A stretch of DNA of 64,000 nt from Candidatus Freyarchaeota archaeon (GCA_030587365.1 JAUQZE010000027.1:248001-312000), one strand, 5' to 3'. Shown: positions 55,332 through 63,911, counted from the stretch's first letter. Made by a program: numbers and translations. Notes: generated by a model not told the origin, from the sequence alone.

Positions 55332-56294
55332 TTGAGAGCATTACTAATAGAGAATGGTGAAGTTAAAGTTGTTGAGGATTATCCTAAACCCAAAGTTAAA
55401 TCCGGCTGGGTTTTAATTAAACCCAGTGTTGTTGGAATTTGCAATACGGATTTGGAACTCATACAAGGATATATGAATTTCAGTGGAGTGCCGGGTCATG
55501 AATTCGTAGGCGTTGTAGAGGAGTCGAGTGATAAGAAACTTTTGGGAAGACGAGTTGTGGGTGAAATAAACTTCGCTTGCGGCACCTGTGAATATTGTAG
55601 AAAAGGGTTACAGAGACACTGTCCCAATAGGAGTGTTCTGGGAATACAAAATGCGGACGGCGCTTTTGCTGAGTACGTTACGCTGCCACGGGAGAATATT
55701 CATATCCTCCCCGATGGTGTGAGCGATGATCAAGCCGTGTTCGTAGAGCCTCTGGCAGCCTCTTTGGAGATTCTGATGCAAACACACATTAAACCAACTT
55801 CGAAAGTATTCGTTTTGGGGGATGGAAAACTCGGCCTGTTGGTCACACAGGTTCTTAGGCTTATCGGGTGCGATTTGGTACTGGTGGGTAAGCATGAGAA
55901 CAAATTAGGAATTGTTGAAAGAATGGGTGTTAAAACCGCTACTACGGAAAACCTACCCGCAACGAAGGCGGATTTGGTGGTCGAGTGCACTGGCAACCCC
56001 AACGGTTACAGTTTGGCAAAGAGGATGGTCAGTCCCTCTGGAATAATAGTTGCTAAGAGTACTTATCACCAGAACTTGGAGTTGAACTGGTCAGAAATCG
56101 TGGTTGATGAGATCAGTATCATCGGTTCCAGATGTGGACCATTCGACCCCGCGATAAGACTTCTAGAACAGGGACTCATTGACACCGGCTCCCTGATAAC
56201 AGCCAGATACCCCTTTGAAGAAGTATTAAGAGCTTTTGAACACGCAAAAGACCGCGAAGCAATAAAAATACTAGTCCAAATTGGGAAACAGTGA
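55332..56294 (+). CDS. Zinc-dependent alcohol dehydrogenase (MDR family)
   Basis: 320 residues. Catalytic zinc ligands are Cys37 and the GHE pair (His56, Glu57). The structural zinc has Cys83, 86, 89 and 97 (CGTCEYCRKGLQRHC). The NAD(P)-binding motif is LGDGKLGLLV. The start is TTG. It oxidises or reduces an alcohol/aldehyde pair; the substrate is unknown. It is divergent from the ureohydrolase with 158 bases between. Confidence 0.92.
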   Translation: MRALLIENGEVKVVEDYPKPKVKSGWVLIKPSVVGICNTDLELIQGYMNFSGVPGHEFVGVVEESSDKKLLGRRVVGEINFACGTCEYCRKGLQRHCPNRSVLGIQNADGAFAEYVTLPRENIHILPDGVSDDQAVFVEPLAASLEILMQTHIKPTSKVFVLGDGKLGLLVTQVLRLIGCDLVLVGKHENKLGIVERMGVKTATTENLPATKADLVVECTGNPNGYSLAKRMVSPSGIIVAKSTYHQNLELNWSEIVVDEISIIGSRCGPFDPAIRLLEQGLIDTGSLITARYPFEEVLRAFEHAKDREAIKILVQIGKQ

Positions 56295-56591
56295 GAACCA
56301 ACCGTTCCAGACGAGTTGACTCGAGCAAGTTAGCTCAACCTCTTTGAAAACTCGTGAAGAATTAACATCGTTTCCAAAATTTCATTCAAAAAAATTCTTA
56401 ACTACTAATAAAATTTTATGAAATCAAGTAATTACAACTCTTTTGTTATTAATACCCTTTTCAAGTTCTCATCCTTGAAACCGAACCAGAGCGGTCTAAG
56501 CAGCAAAGCGATGTGAAAAGGATTTATTAATGACGAATCTAAATTAAAGATTAAAAACATTCTTAACAACGGGAATGCGAGGCAACATAAA

Positions 56592-57869
56592 ATGGAACTG
56601 GAAATAGTTAAAGCTGGAGAAACAGAAGGCGCAGCTTATATCCATCCTGAAGTCGCAAAATCCGAAGGAATCTACGACGGAAACATAATCCTATTCGAAG
56701 ACCCCACCACAGGAAACTTCGGCGCAGCCCCAGCGTACACAGACAAAAAACTCGAGAAAAACAAGATAAAAATCGACTCCACCCTCGTAGAATCAAGCGG
56801 ACTCGACGAAGGATTCAAAGTAAACGTCAAAAACTACACCGGAAAACTACAACCACTAAGAAAACTAATAATCGGAGTAGAACCCCTAAGTGGACAAGCA
56901 CCCGAAGACGTATTCAAACAAGCTCAAGAAAGAAGAAGCGAACTGAAAAAACTCCTAAACAAAAGAGTAGTATTCAAAAAAATGAAACTAAGATGGAAAG
57001 ACCTCGAAGCCAACATCTCCATAGAATCCACAGACCCCGACCTAAAAGGAAAAGAATTCGCAATAGTTAACTGGCCAGAAATAGAAAGAGCAGAAATAGT
57101 ACCCATAGGACCAGCAATGCCCTTCAACGCCATACTGCTTATCGATGTTTCCGGAAGCATGAGCACCAAAGACATGAAAGTAGTAAACATAGCCCCCGCC
57201 AGAGAAGGAATAAGTAGCCTTTTGGAATCAGAACAAATCGCAAGCTTCCTCAGCAGATTCGAAGAAGGAGACGATGTAAAACGCAGACACGGAGCAGCCT
57301 TCGCCGCACTACTATACCTAGCAGAAAAAGTCGGAAGAGGATACGGCGAAAAAGTAGCCATAGCCACATACCACGACGAAGCCAAAATCATAAAATTCGA
57401 CGGAAACGACTACTACGACGCCACCACCGGAAAAATAGACCAAGTAGCAGACACCATACTAACAGAAGTCGCATACAAAACCGGCGGATACACAAACATG
57501 AGCGACGCTCTCCGTAAGGCAATAAGCCTCCTTAAAAAATCATTTAAGAGCGGCGGGCAGAACATGATCGTATTCATGACAGACGGTTTCCCACAAGGAA
57601 CAGACACCGAAGAGGCAGTGATGTCCATTGCGGAGAGAGAACTACACCAGCTTTCCAACGTGGTCCTCTACGCAGTGGGTATCGGAGGGGAGGTCAACGA
57701 TAAGCTGATGGAGAACATTGCAACCGCGACCGGAGGAGTCTACTTCAAAGCCACCGACCTCGGGAAGCTCCTCAACTGGTACAGCGAGCTCGCCAGAACA
57801 TTCACAAAGGCTGTTCACCAGAAGGAGAAAAAACCAGAAGAAGCAGCTGCGGAAACTAGTAGCGAATAA
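56592..57869 (+). CDS. vWA-domain protein with an N-terminal Cdc48/VAT-N-like barrel
   Basis: 425 residues. The N-terminal ~130 residues (AYIHPEVAKSEGIYDGNIILFEDP, IDSTLVESSGLDEGFKVNV) resemble the double-psi barrel of Cdc48/VAT. The vWA domain follows with a MIDAS motif DVSGSMS (185-191), TGGYTNMSD and FMTDGFPQG. The final ~20 residues are Glu/Ala-rich. It probably binds a partner through the metal site. The first ~920 bases use an A/C-rich coding strand and the last ~360 a balanced one. Confidence 0.82.
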   Translation: MELEIVKAGETEGAAYIHPEVAKSEGIYDGNIILFEDPTTGNFGAAPAYTDKKLEKNKIKIDSTLVESSGLDEGFKVNVKNYTGKLQPLRKLIIGVEPLSGQAPEDVFKQAQERRSELKKLLNKRVVFKKMKLRWKDLEANISIESTDPDLKGKEFAIVNWPEIERAEIVPIGPAMPFNAILLIDVSGSMSTKDMKVVNIAPAREGISSLLESEQIASFLSRFEEGDDVKRRHGAAFAALLYLAEKVGRGYGEKVAIATYHDEAKIIKFDGNDYYDATTGKIDQVADTILTEVAYKTGGYTNMSDALRKAISLLKKSFKSGGQNMIVFMTDGFPQGTDTEEAVMSIAERELHQLSNVVLYAVGIGGEVNDKLMENIATATGGVYFKATDLGKLLNWYSELARTFTKAVHQKEKKPEEAAAETSSE

Positions 57870-58241
57870 TTTCTACAATGTATCTTATCTCAGAATACCC
57901 TGACTTTCTTTTATTTTTAATTTGGGATTTCAGCAAGACCACTTATTGAAAGCAGGTAGTAGACGAATCGTGCAGATTTAAATTGTATTTAGAGAGATTG
58001 ACGAAGGGTACTGTCTTTTAATAATGCTTTTTATGCAAAATAAAAATTAGAGTAAAAGAAAATGAAGGGGGCGGTTTTAATTTTTTGGTTGCCCTCTCCT
58101 ATTTTTGTTTGTCTTCGGAAACCTGATTAGTAATCTATGGGTCTTCTGGTTTTTGGCTATATGTTTTTGCTGTTGTTTCTCTACTGGTTTCCTGTTATTT
58201 TCTTGGAGGCTAGTTTTAACCCTTTTTCTCTGGTGGCGCTG
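57870..58241. other. Convergent intergenic region, T/G-rich on the plus strand
   Basis: 372 bases between the vWA gene and Alba. From about 58080 the plus strand is markedly T/G-rich. Downstream of the Alba stop the minus strand stays open for about 50 codons of low-complexity basic sequence, probably not translated. No other gene or repeat is seen. Confidence 0.35.
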
Positions 58242-58529
58242 TTACTTCTTGAGTGTTATTGTCATTGCTGATACGTTGCTTTGTCCTCTTTCGTTTTCAA
58301 TGCTTTCCGTGCCGATTTCTATATTTTTAACTGTTACGTCTGAGAGAAATCTTTCTCTCGTAATTTCTGCTACGTCCACGGCTCTGCTGATCGCTCTTCC
58401 TCGAGCTTTGATTGAGACTTCCTTTGTTCCCTTATTGAATTGGGTTATTACTGCCAGAACATAGTTCATGGTCGGTTTTTTATTTCCGACAAATACCGTG
58501 TTTTCGTCACTTACTGTCATTTTCTCCAC
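58242..58529 (-). CDS. albA: Alba chromatin/RNA-binding protein
   Basis: 95 residues. The family pattern is clear: VFVGNKKPTMNYVLAVITQF, KARGRAISRAVDVAEITRERF and a final beta strand. Alba dimers coat DNA and bind RNA; the Lys pair in GNKKP corresponds to the DNA-binding, acetylatable lysine site. GGTGGAG precedes the ATG, and a TATA box lies about 95 bases upstream. Confidence 0.95.
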   Translation of the reverse strand: MEKMTVSDENTVFVGNKKPTMNYVLAVITQFNKGTKEVSIKARGRAISRAVDVAEITRERFLSDVTVKNIEIGTESIENERGQSNVSAMTITLKK

Positions 58530-58620
58530 CTTTTACTAATTAATTCACTTCTGCACTAACTTTAACTCCAATGTTCTCGTTCTAGTTGTTTCTAGGTATT
58601 TAATTAACTTCTATATACAT

Positions 58621-58631
58621 GTTTATAAAAA
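58621..58631 (-). promoter_or_regulatory. TATA box of the Alba gene
   Basis: On the minus strand TTTTTATAAAC, about 95 bases before the Alba ATG. Transcription would begin about 25 bases later and give a leader of about 70 bases. Confidence 0.45.
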
Positions 58632-58919
58632 TTTTTGTTCAAACCCACGTTATAATGTAAAAAATATGTGGTTTTGGGTTCTATGTACCGTGTTTTTTGA
58701 ACTGCTAATGTGGAAAAAGAGGGTTCATAAGGCTTTTCTGATTTAAAGCTATTAAAAAGGAGAAAATTAAATTGGTATTACGTAGTTTTGTCATTAGTGA
58801 ATTACTATTTCCATAAAATGTGGATAAACTAATACATGGTAACTTTTTTGTACGTTCAATGGTTATTGATAAAATTGGGAAATATTTTGAAATCAAAGAA
58901 GGAAAAAATTATCTACAAA

Positions 58920-59315
58920 ATGACTAATCCCTTTTCCTATACTGGCGCTACTGTTCCTGAAACCATACATATCAATGGAAAAGAGGTTAAAATTGAATCC
59001 ATAGTTAAAGAGTTTGAGAAGCGTGAAATGGAAAGAAATTTGACAAGCGAGGATATCCTGTTCGGAGCAACCCTCTCCAAGCTCTTGGAAAACGAAATCC
59101 ACAAAATTATAAGCAAAATAGAGAATGACACGATTCCCCTAGAAGAGGCTGAAAAAAACTTGGACACCTGGCTAGGCATCATGAGAGCGTCAAGAATACT
59201 CAAAACACATGAAGAAAGAATAGATCAAAGGGAAATAGAAAAGAACGAGAAAGTGGTCTACGTGAAATGGGCAAAAAAGTTTATGGACTCGGAATTGTTT
59301 TCATATCGCTGGTAG
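58920..59315 (+). CDS. Small hypothetical helical protein
   Basis: 131 residues from the ATG at 58920; the longer frame to 58836 is AT-rich and less protein-like. The sequence is charged and helical (KIISKIENDTIPLEEAEKNLDTWLGIM), with an N-terminal motif VPETIHINGKEVKIESIV. I do not recognise a characterised family. No ribosome site is obvious. Confidence 0.55.
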   Translation: MTNPFSYTGATVPETIHINGKEVKIESIVKEFEKREMERNLTSEDILFGATLSKLLENEIHKIISKIENDTIPLEEAEKNLDTWLGIMRASRILKTHEERIDQREIEKNEKVVYVKWAKKFMDSELFSYRW

Positions 59316-59402
59316 CGGGACGATCCTCGAAGCCAATTATTTCCACGCCAAAAAATTTAAAAAAAATATAAAACCGTTTAGGGTTCTTTCCTATTTTTGA
59401 AA

Positions 59403-59642
59403 TTACCTTTCGGGTGCGATTATGCAGGTCATGGTCTCAACTATTCCCTCCATGGGTCTCAACACATCGAAAATGAATGAATCTAATTCTTCCGAATTGT
59501 TCATCGTCACCTTCATTATTATATCGTACAGTCCATAAACCAGATCCGCATGTTCTACGGAACTGAGCTCCTTTAACCTAGATAGGATATTCTTCTCAAA
59601 ACCAGATGCTGTCTTAATGAGAATATAGGCGGACGTAACCAA
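59403..59642 (-). CDS. Stand-alone Lrp/AsnC-type ligand-binding (RAM) domain
   Basis: 79 residues from the TTG at 59642, which lies 9 bases after GGAGGA; a TTG 6 bases earlier would be too close. The pattern TSAYILIKTASGFEKNIL, then VEHADLVYGLYDIIMKV and MTCIIAPER is the RAM domain of Lrp without its helix-turn-helix. Stand-alone RAM proteins bind amino acids and pair with full Lrp regulators or act alone. Confidence 0.8.
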   Translation of the reverse strand: MVTSAYILIKTASGFEKNILSRLKELSSVEHADLVYGLYDIIMKVTMNNSEELDSFIFDVLRPMEGIVETMTCIIAPER

Positions 59643-59841
59643 CTCCAAAAATCCTCCTACAAGCCTATGCACCAAAAAATGGTAAAGTTTTTTAGAAAAC
59701 CTAACTAATTGCTATTAGAGAAACCAACTCCGACAATTAAAAATATTCCCTTCTCCAAGCTAAAACAAGCGCCGACCTATACTATAATAACAGTTAAGTA
59801 GCAAATCCCAAAAGTGTATAGGTTGATAGGAGGCTATCGCT

Positions 59842-59997
59842 CTGATTAAATGTCCTAAATGCGGTACTGTCGCGGAACATGAAAAAATTCTTGTAAAAAA
59901 AGAAGTTTGCGCTGATTACTTAACATACATTGGACAACGTTGCACAAAATGTGGCTACGAATGGGCAACTGATTTTTTAGATGACGGGACTCAGTAA
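59842..59997 (+). CDS. Small zinc-ribbon protein with a non-AUG start
   Basis: A 51-residue protein. Two CxxC pairs are visible: CPKC near the N-terminus and CTKC about 30 residues later, forming a zinc ribbon. An acidic tail (FLDDGTQ) follows. There is no ATG; AGGAGG (59828-59833) lies 8 bases before an in-frame CTG at 59842, and an ATC at 59836 is the alternative. Such small ribbons bind nucleic acid or protein. Confidence 0.6.
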   Translation: MIKCPKCGTVAEHEKILVKKEVCADYLTYIGQRCTKCGYEWATDFLDDGTQ

Positions 59998-60014
59998 GAC
60001 AACTACTAAACCAA

Positions 60015-60230
60015 ATGAATGGAAACCACATTAATCCCTTCTACCGCTTTAGTTTTTCCAAACTTATTTACCGATTCAATAAAATATTACCGAAGAACTT
60101 CAAATTAGCCCAACAAATTTCAAAATTTCAAACCGGTCTAAAAGTCAAAAAAATTTTTTCGAAAAAGGACGGAGCATGTATTTTAAACGGAAAAATAATC
60201 AAAAAAATAAAAAGAGGGTTGGCTGCGTGA
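60015..60230 (+). CDS. Small basic hypothetical protein, uncertain
   Basis: A 71-residue, very basic frame (many Lys) in AT-rich sequence 17 bases after the zinc-ribbon gene. No ribosome site stands out. It could be a genuine small DNA/RNA-binding protein or a chance frame. Confidence 0.3.
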   Translation: MNGNHINPFYRFSFSKLIYRFNKILPKNFKLAQQISKFQTGLKVKKIFSKKDGACILNGKIIKKIKRGLAA

Positions 60231-60265
60231 CCTACGCCTGCCAAATTTGTAAAGTTTTTTCGGGC

Positions 60266-61801
60266 TTATTTTTTTACTAGGGCTGGATACATTTGTCTAA
60301 ATCTCTCTATTATAGCCCTTGGTGTCACAGTGGGCCTCGTGTATCGGGGTAGCTCCTTCTCGATTCCCGCAAGGTACTTTGCGATGCTCTTCAACTTCTC
60401 AAGGTCGTACCTCGCCATCATAGTGATGGTTTCCATCTGAGGGCTGCCTCCACCGTGAAGACCTGCTACCTGCCCGAGTCCCGCTATTTCTGAGCCTATC
60501 GCACCTTCTATCATTCGGAAGAGTCTGTGCACGTTTTCTGCGGAGACATTCGGGTTTCTCATTATATACTTGTTTGCCAGTTCCCCTGTTTCCTCGTTGT
60601 AGAAATCTCCCTCAAGGGGTAGAGTGACCGATAAGCCTCCCGCGAGATCGGCGAGTGTCTTGTACTCATTGTATATTTCCTCACCCGCCAGCCTTCTGCC
60701 AGCATTAGTTAAAATTTCATCGGGTATAAATGTGCCGCTAGGAGCCTTCTCTCCACGGTAGGCGCTAGCTTCACCTGCCGCGAATACCAGTTCCGCGACG
60801 CCTATAACGTGGGACAGCTTTTCCTTAACATGCTTCTCCTTTTCAATACCGTTATATTCCGCAACAAGTGCTGCCGTACTACTCAAAATTTCAGACACTG
60901 CGGGTTTACAACCAGTATAAGAATGCCTGTGGAAGTGGGCGAAAAGCAAAGCAAGAAAACCTGCGAAAGGCGTCACCCTCGGGTCTTCATTCCCATTCAT
61001 AAACACCCTCTCTTTAGGCACGAAGACATCGTCGAATATAGTGAACGATTCAACGTCACCCAAGTGTGCAGCAGGGGCGTCCAATTTCTTCCTCTTGTGC
61101 TGATATGCCGGTCTGCAGAGGAGCTTCACTCCCTCCGTGTCCCCCGGAATTGCGAATGCAACAGCGTAATCCTTATCCTTGTCAGTCATGAATCTCGTGG
61201 GAATAGCTATTATCTCATCCGCATATGGAGCAACAGTATTACAGATCTTCGCACCCCTAACTATTATTCCATCCTTCCTAGTCTCCACCACCCTTAGATA
61301 GAGGTCTGGATCCACCTGTTCGTGAGGTCTCTTCAACCGGTCGCCCTTGCAATCGGTCTGAGCACAGTTACCAGTTATATCGTTTTCTTGGAAGTATCTG
61401 AGAAATTTCTCCCATCTCTTATAATAGTCTGTGCCAAACGCTTCATCAATCTCATAGGTCACGACGGACAACGCGTTCATACAATCGATACCCATACATC
61501 TCTGAATACACCCACCCACACGATGACAGAGCACCCTCGTCATCATCTGCTTCTTAAGAAGGTCATCCTTACTCTGATGAATGTGGGTAAACCGGTTTAT
61601 CTTCTTACCCGTAATATGCGACGTAGCAACACACAAATCCTCGTACTCCGGATCATTCGCCCTATCATAACTCTCCTTAATAACATTAATTCCCGGCTGA
61701 AGCCTCGGATCACTCCTGTCCACCTTTTCACCATCAATGTACACATTAGGCTTCATATCAAGCAGTCGATTATAGTAGTCCTCATACGTTTTAATACCCA
61801 T
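60266..61801 (-). CDS. abfD: 4-hydroxybutyryl-CoA dehydratase-like enzyme (vinylacetyl-CoA isomerase family)
   Basis: 511 residues of the 4-hydroxyphenylacetate hydroxylase/4-hydroxybutyryl-CoA dehydratase family. The [4Fe-4S] ligands of the dehydratase are all present: Cys98 and Cys102 (GCIQRC), His291 and Cys298 (HRHSYTGC). These match Cys99, Cys103, His292 and Cys299 of the Clostridium enzyme with a one-residue offset, so it is a dehydratase type and not the flavin hydroxylase. It converts 4-hydroxybutyryl-CoA to crotonyl-CoA in carbon fixation or aminobutyrate fermentation. AGGAGG precedes the ATG and a TATA box lies about 75 bases upstream. No other pathway gene is next to it. Confidence 0.85.
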   Translation of the reverse strand: MGIKTYEDYYNRLLDMKPNVYIDGEKVDRSDPRLQPGINVIKESYDRANDPEYEDLCVATSHITGKKINRFTHIHQSKDDLLKKQMMTRVLCHRVGGCIQRCMGIDCMNALSVVTYEIDEAFGTDYYKRWEKFLRYFQENDITGNCAQTDCKGDRLKRPHEQVDPDLYLRVVETRKDGIIVRGAKICNTVAPYADEIIAIPTRFMTDKDKDYAVAFAIPGDTEGVKLLCRPAYQHKRKKLDAPAAHLGDVESFTIFDDVFVPKERVFMNGNEDPRVTPFAGFLALLFAHFHRHSYTGCKPAVSEILSSTAALVAEYNGIEKEKHVKEKLSHVIGVAELVFAAGEASAYRGEKAPSGTFIPDEILTNAGRRLAGEEIYNEYKTLADLAGGLSVTLPLEGDFYNEETGELANKYIMRNPNVSAENVHRLFRMIEGAIGSEIAGLGQVAGLHGGGSPQMETITMMARYDLEKLKSIAKYLAGIEKELPRYTRPTVTPRAIIERFRQMYPALVKK

Positions 61802-61872
61802 AACAAACCATCCTCCTAACAGGATACAAGCCTAAAACACAATAAATTATTATGAAAAACAATGTAAAAAAC

Positions 61873-61883
61873 GGTTATAAAAA
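61873..61883 (-). promoter_or_regulatory. TATA box of the 4-hydroxybutyryl-CoA dehydratase-like gene
   Basis: On the minus strand TTTTTATAACC, about 75 bases before the ATG. It matches the boxes seen before other genes of this window. Confidence 0.45.
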
Positions 61884-62076
61884 TTCCCCTAAATAAGCTT
61901 TTAGAAAGCCCGAAACAAGAACAAGAACTGAATTATCTTTGTTATGATTATCCCTTCCCTTTTTGGTTTGTTCATATTCCGCTATAGATCGGTTTATTCG
62001 TAAACTCTAGCTCGCATCATGGCAAGGTTTTTAAATAATTGTTTTTTCATGATAATCTTGATAAGGTGCCGTCAAG

Positions 62077-62430
62077 TTGGATGTCGAAACAGATTCCACA
62101 ATTCCCCGTTATGTAATTAGTTTTGATGATGTGCCGCAGTGGGCGAGGCTGGTTAACTTATTTGCGGATAGATGCTACAAGCAACTTGGAGACCGCCTAG
62201 TAAGTGTTATTGCTCTCTCCCGTGAGGACGAGCAGCTCTACGAGAGTAATGTTCTTGTAGTCGTTAGAGACGATGGCAAAGATGTTACCGAGAAGATTAT
62301 CCAAGCCAAGTGGATGGCTGAAGAAGACGCCGGCGTTAAAGAAAACCTAAGCATAAACTTCCTAACATGCACACCAAAAGAAAAGGTTTTTTCCTCCGCC
62401 TTCGAGCGGGAGGGATTCCATGTCAAATAA
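62077..62430 (+). CDS. Divergent MNT-type nucleotidyltransferase (antitoxin partner of HEPN)
   Basis: 117 residues. The layout fits a minimal nucleotidyltransferase: VSVIALSREDEQ in place of the usual GSxARGxxxxDSDxD loop, then NVLVVVRDDGKD as the acidic strand. The glycine-serine of the active-site motif is missing, so it is probably degenerate. It overlaps the following HEPN gene by 11 bases, the usual order for MNT/HEPN pairs. The start is TTG. Confidence 0.6.
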   Translation: MDVETDSTIPRYVISFDDVPQWARLVNLFADRCYKQLGDRLVSVIALSREDEQLYESNVLVVVRDDGKDVTEKIIQAKWMAEEDAGVKENLSINFLTCTPKEKVFSSAFEREGFHVK

Positions 62431-62755
62431 ATTAAGAGAGAAAGCTCTCCTCATCCTAAAAGAAGCCCAAAAAGATTCTGAGATAAAATGTTATAATAAA
62501 GCTGTTAGCGCAGCATACTTCGCAACACGTATGGCCACAGAATCTTTCCTCGCAAACAGGATACAAAATCTCCCAAGAAGGGATGACAAACTAGCAAATG
62601 TCCTGAGAAACCTTGGCTTCGCACCCCTAGCCGATAAATTATTACTCCTATACGAGCAACGCAAAAAAGCAGACTACGGAGAGAGAATAATGAACAAAAA
62701 AGACTCAGAGGACGCAATACTATACGCAGAAACATTGCTGACAAAATTGACCTAA
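62420..62755 (+). CDS. HEPN-domain protein (UPF0332 type)
   Basis: 111 residues, all helical. The UPF0332/HEPN pattern is present: AVSAAYFATRMATESFL in the first helices and YEQRKKADYGER as the RxxxDY-type site (Arg81, Asp85, Tyr86) where canonical HEPN nucleases have RX4-6H. HEPN proteins are RNA-cleaving toxins neutralised by MNT partners through AMP transfer to the tyrosine. Here the partner has lost its active-site motif. GGGAGGGA precedes the ATG. Confidence 0.75.
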   Translation: MSNKLREKALLILKEAQKDSEIKCYNKAVSAAYFATRMATESFLANRIQNLPRRDDKLANVLRNLGFAPLADKLLLLYEQRKKADYGERIMNKKDSEDAILYAETLLTKLT

Positions 62756-62858
62756 TGTTAAAGCATATCGGCATCTCACATATGGTTTAAATTTTATTTG
62801 ATAGTTCCCACTTTTTTGCAGGGTTATCATTTGACGATGTGTTTATGTTTTAAGCTAT

Positions 62859-63014
62859 ATGCCCAAGGAACAAAGAGAGGAAATATTAGAAACTTACAGA
62901 AATAACCGAAGTTCCTACCTCACCAATCCCTGAACCGAAACACTCCCATCCCAGAAAGACACCCGAATCCAAAAACTACAAAAGGCGCTCGAGGCGACAA
63001 AAACTTCAAGTTGA
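62859..63014 (+). pseudogene. Short coding remnant with one stop
   Basis: From the ATG at 62859 the frame reads KEQREEILETYRNN and LTNP, then TGA (62931-62933), then 26 further codons (DTRIQKLQKALEATK) to a second stop. The two parts look like one small helical protein with a nonsense mutation. Confidence 0.35.
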
Positions 63015-63040
63015 CAATATCACCGTGAAAATAGCGAACA

Positions 63041-63053
63041 TTATATATTTAGT
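63041..63053 (+). promoter_or_regulatory. TATA box of the antitoxin-like gene
   Basis: ACATTATATATTT, about 40 bases before the GTG at 63092. A transcript from it would have only a short leader. Confidence 0.45.
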
Positions 63054-63091
63054 TATATTTAGTATACCATGCTATCCATTGGGTGTTTGGA

Positions 63092-63364
63092 GTGTATACC
63101 ACAATAAAAGTTCTAAAAGAGACCGCACGTACGTTAGCGAAATTCGTTGGTAAACTAACTAGTGAGCGAGAGAGAAAAATTTCGTATGACGATTTAATTA
63201 ACCATCTGATCGATATTGCAACTGACGAGGAAGTTTCGTCTAAGAAAAGGCAAAAGGAATTAAGCTATGCTACCAGAAAGCTACTGGAAATGATGGAACA
63301 TCCAGTTGTAGGGGCGGGGCCTCAGGATTTCAGAGAATATGATTACAGTGATATTGAAGAGTAA
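63092..63364 (+). CDS. VapB-like antitoxin, orphan
   Basis: About 90 residues from the GTG at 63092. The N-terminal pattern YTTIKVLKETARTLAKFVG, then a hinge and ISYDDLINHLI is that of archaeal VapB-type antitoxins, which bind DNA and block a PIN-domain toxin. No PIN gene follows; 3' lies a TnpB-like remnant. It may be an orphan, or the toxin was lost to the insertion. Confidence 0.6.
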   Translation: MYTTIKVLKETARTLAKFVGKLTSERERKISYDDLINHLIDIATDEEVSSKKRQKELSYATRKLLEMMEHPVVGAGPQDFREYDYSDIEE

Positions 63365-63394
63365 GCAACAGTAGAAGGATTTAGTACCAAGTAA

Positions 63395-63610
63395 TACCAT
63401 ATATGAATCTAGTTCCCGTCGCCACCAGTTGGGCGGAGACGCTAAACGCCTGCAAGAAGAAGAGTGGAGAGGTTCATGCCGCAACAAGACAGGTGCTCCC
63501 CGATGAAGCGGGAACCGAACACCACTTGGAATGTCCTAGATGGGTAAGTTTCGGACAAGGTATGCAAAGGCAATTAATTTTGGTTATCGAAGCCTCGTAC
63601 CACATATAAA
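63395..63610 (+). pseudogene. TnpB 3' remnant, with possible omega-RNA
   Basis: A 68-codon frame (63403-63609) with the look of a TnpB (IS200/IS605 OrfB) tail: WAETLNACKKKSGEVHAATRQ, then DEAGTEHH. Nested stems GGTG/CACC and CCCCG/CGGG lie inside (63490-63525), and GTTCCCG (63409) can pair with CGGGAAC, suggesting an RNA structure overlapping the tail. The body of TnpB is absent. Content is unlike the locus at 45765. Confidence 0.45.
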
Positions 63611-63824
63611 AACAATGTAAAAAGGGTTTATTTGTCTAAAACGCGGAGCGCATGAGGGTTGCTATGAAAAAGCTTTCTAAAAAGCGAAGCTTATGTAGGT
63701 TTATTATACTATAAAAGAGTAGGAATAATTCTTTTTTAAAAATTGGCTGGAAACTTTCTAAAAAGATTCTCCTATAGCAAAAGATACATAACCATATAGA
63801 AAAAGCTATATAAATATTTATCAA

Positions 63825-63872
63825 TTGTCTATTAGCAATCGCTTGTCTATTAGCAGCCACTTGTCTTTATTC
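63825..63872. repeat. 18-bp tandem repeat
   Basis: Two adjacent units TTGTCTATTAGCAATCGC and TTGTCTATTAGCAGCCAC (63825-63860), then a partial third unit beginning TTGTCT. It lies about 40 bases upstream of the next gene's start. Confidence 0.7.
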
Positions 63873-63911
63873 TAATTATTAAGAATAAATGTTTTCAGGC
63901 GGTAAATCAAA

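Noticed and set aside
58105..58464. A 119-codon hydrophobic plus-strand frame
   Set aside because: It is antisense to Alba and reflects the T/G-rich strand; no ribosome site or family.
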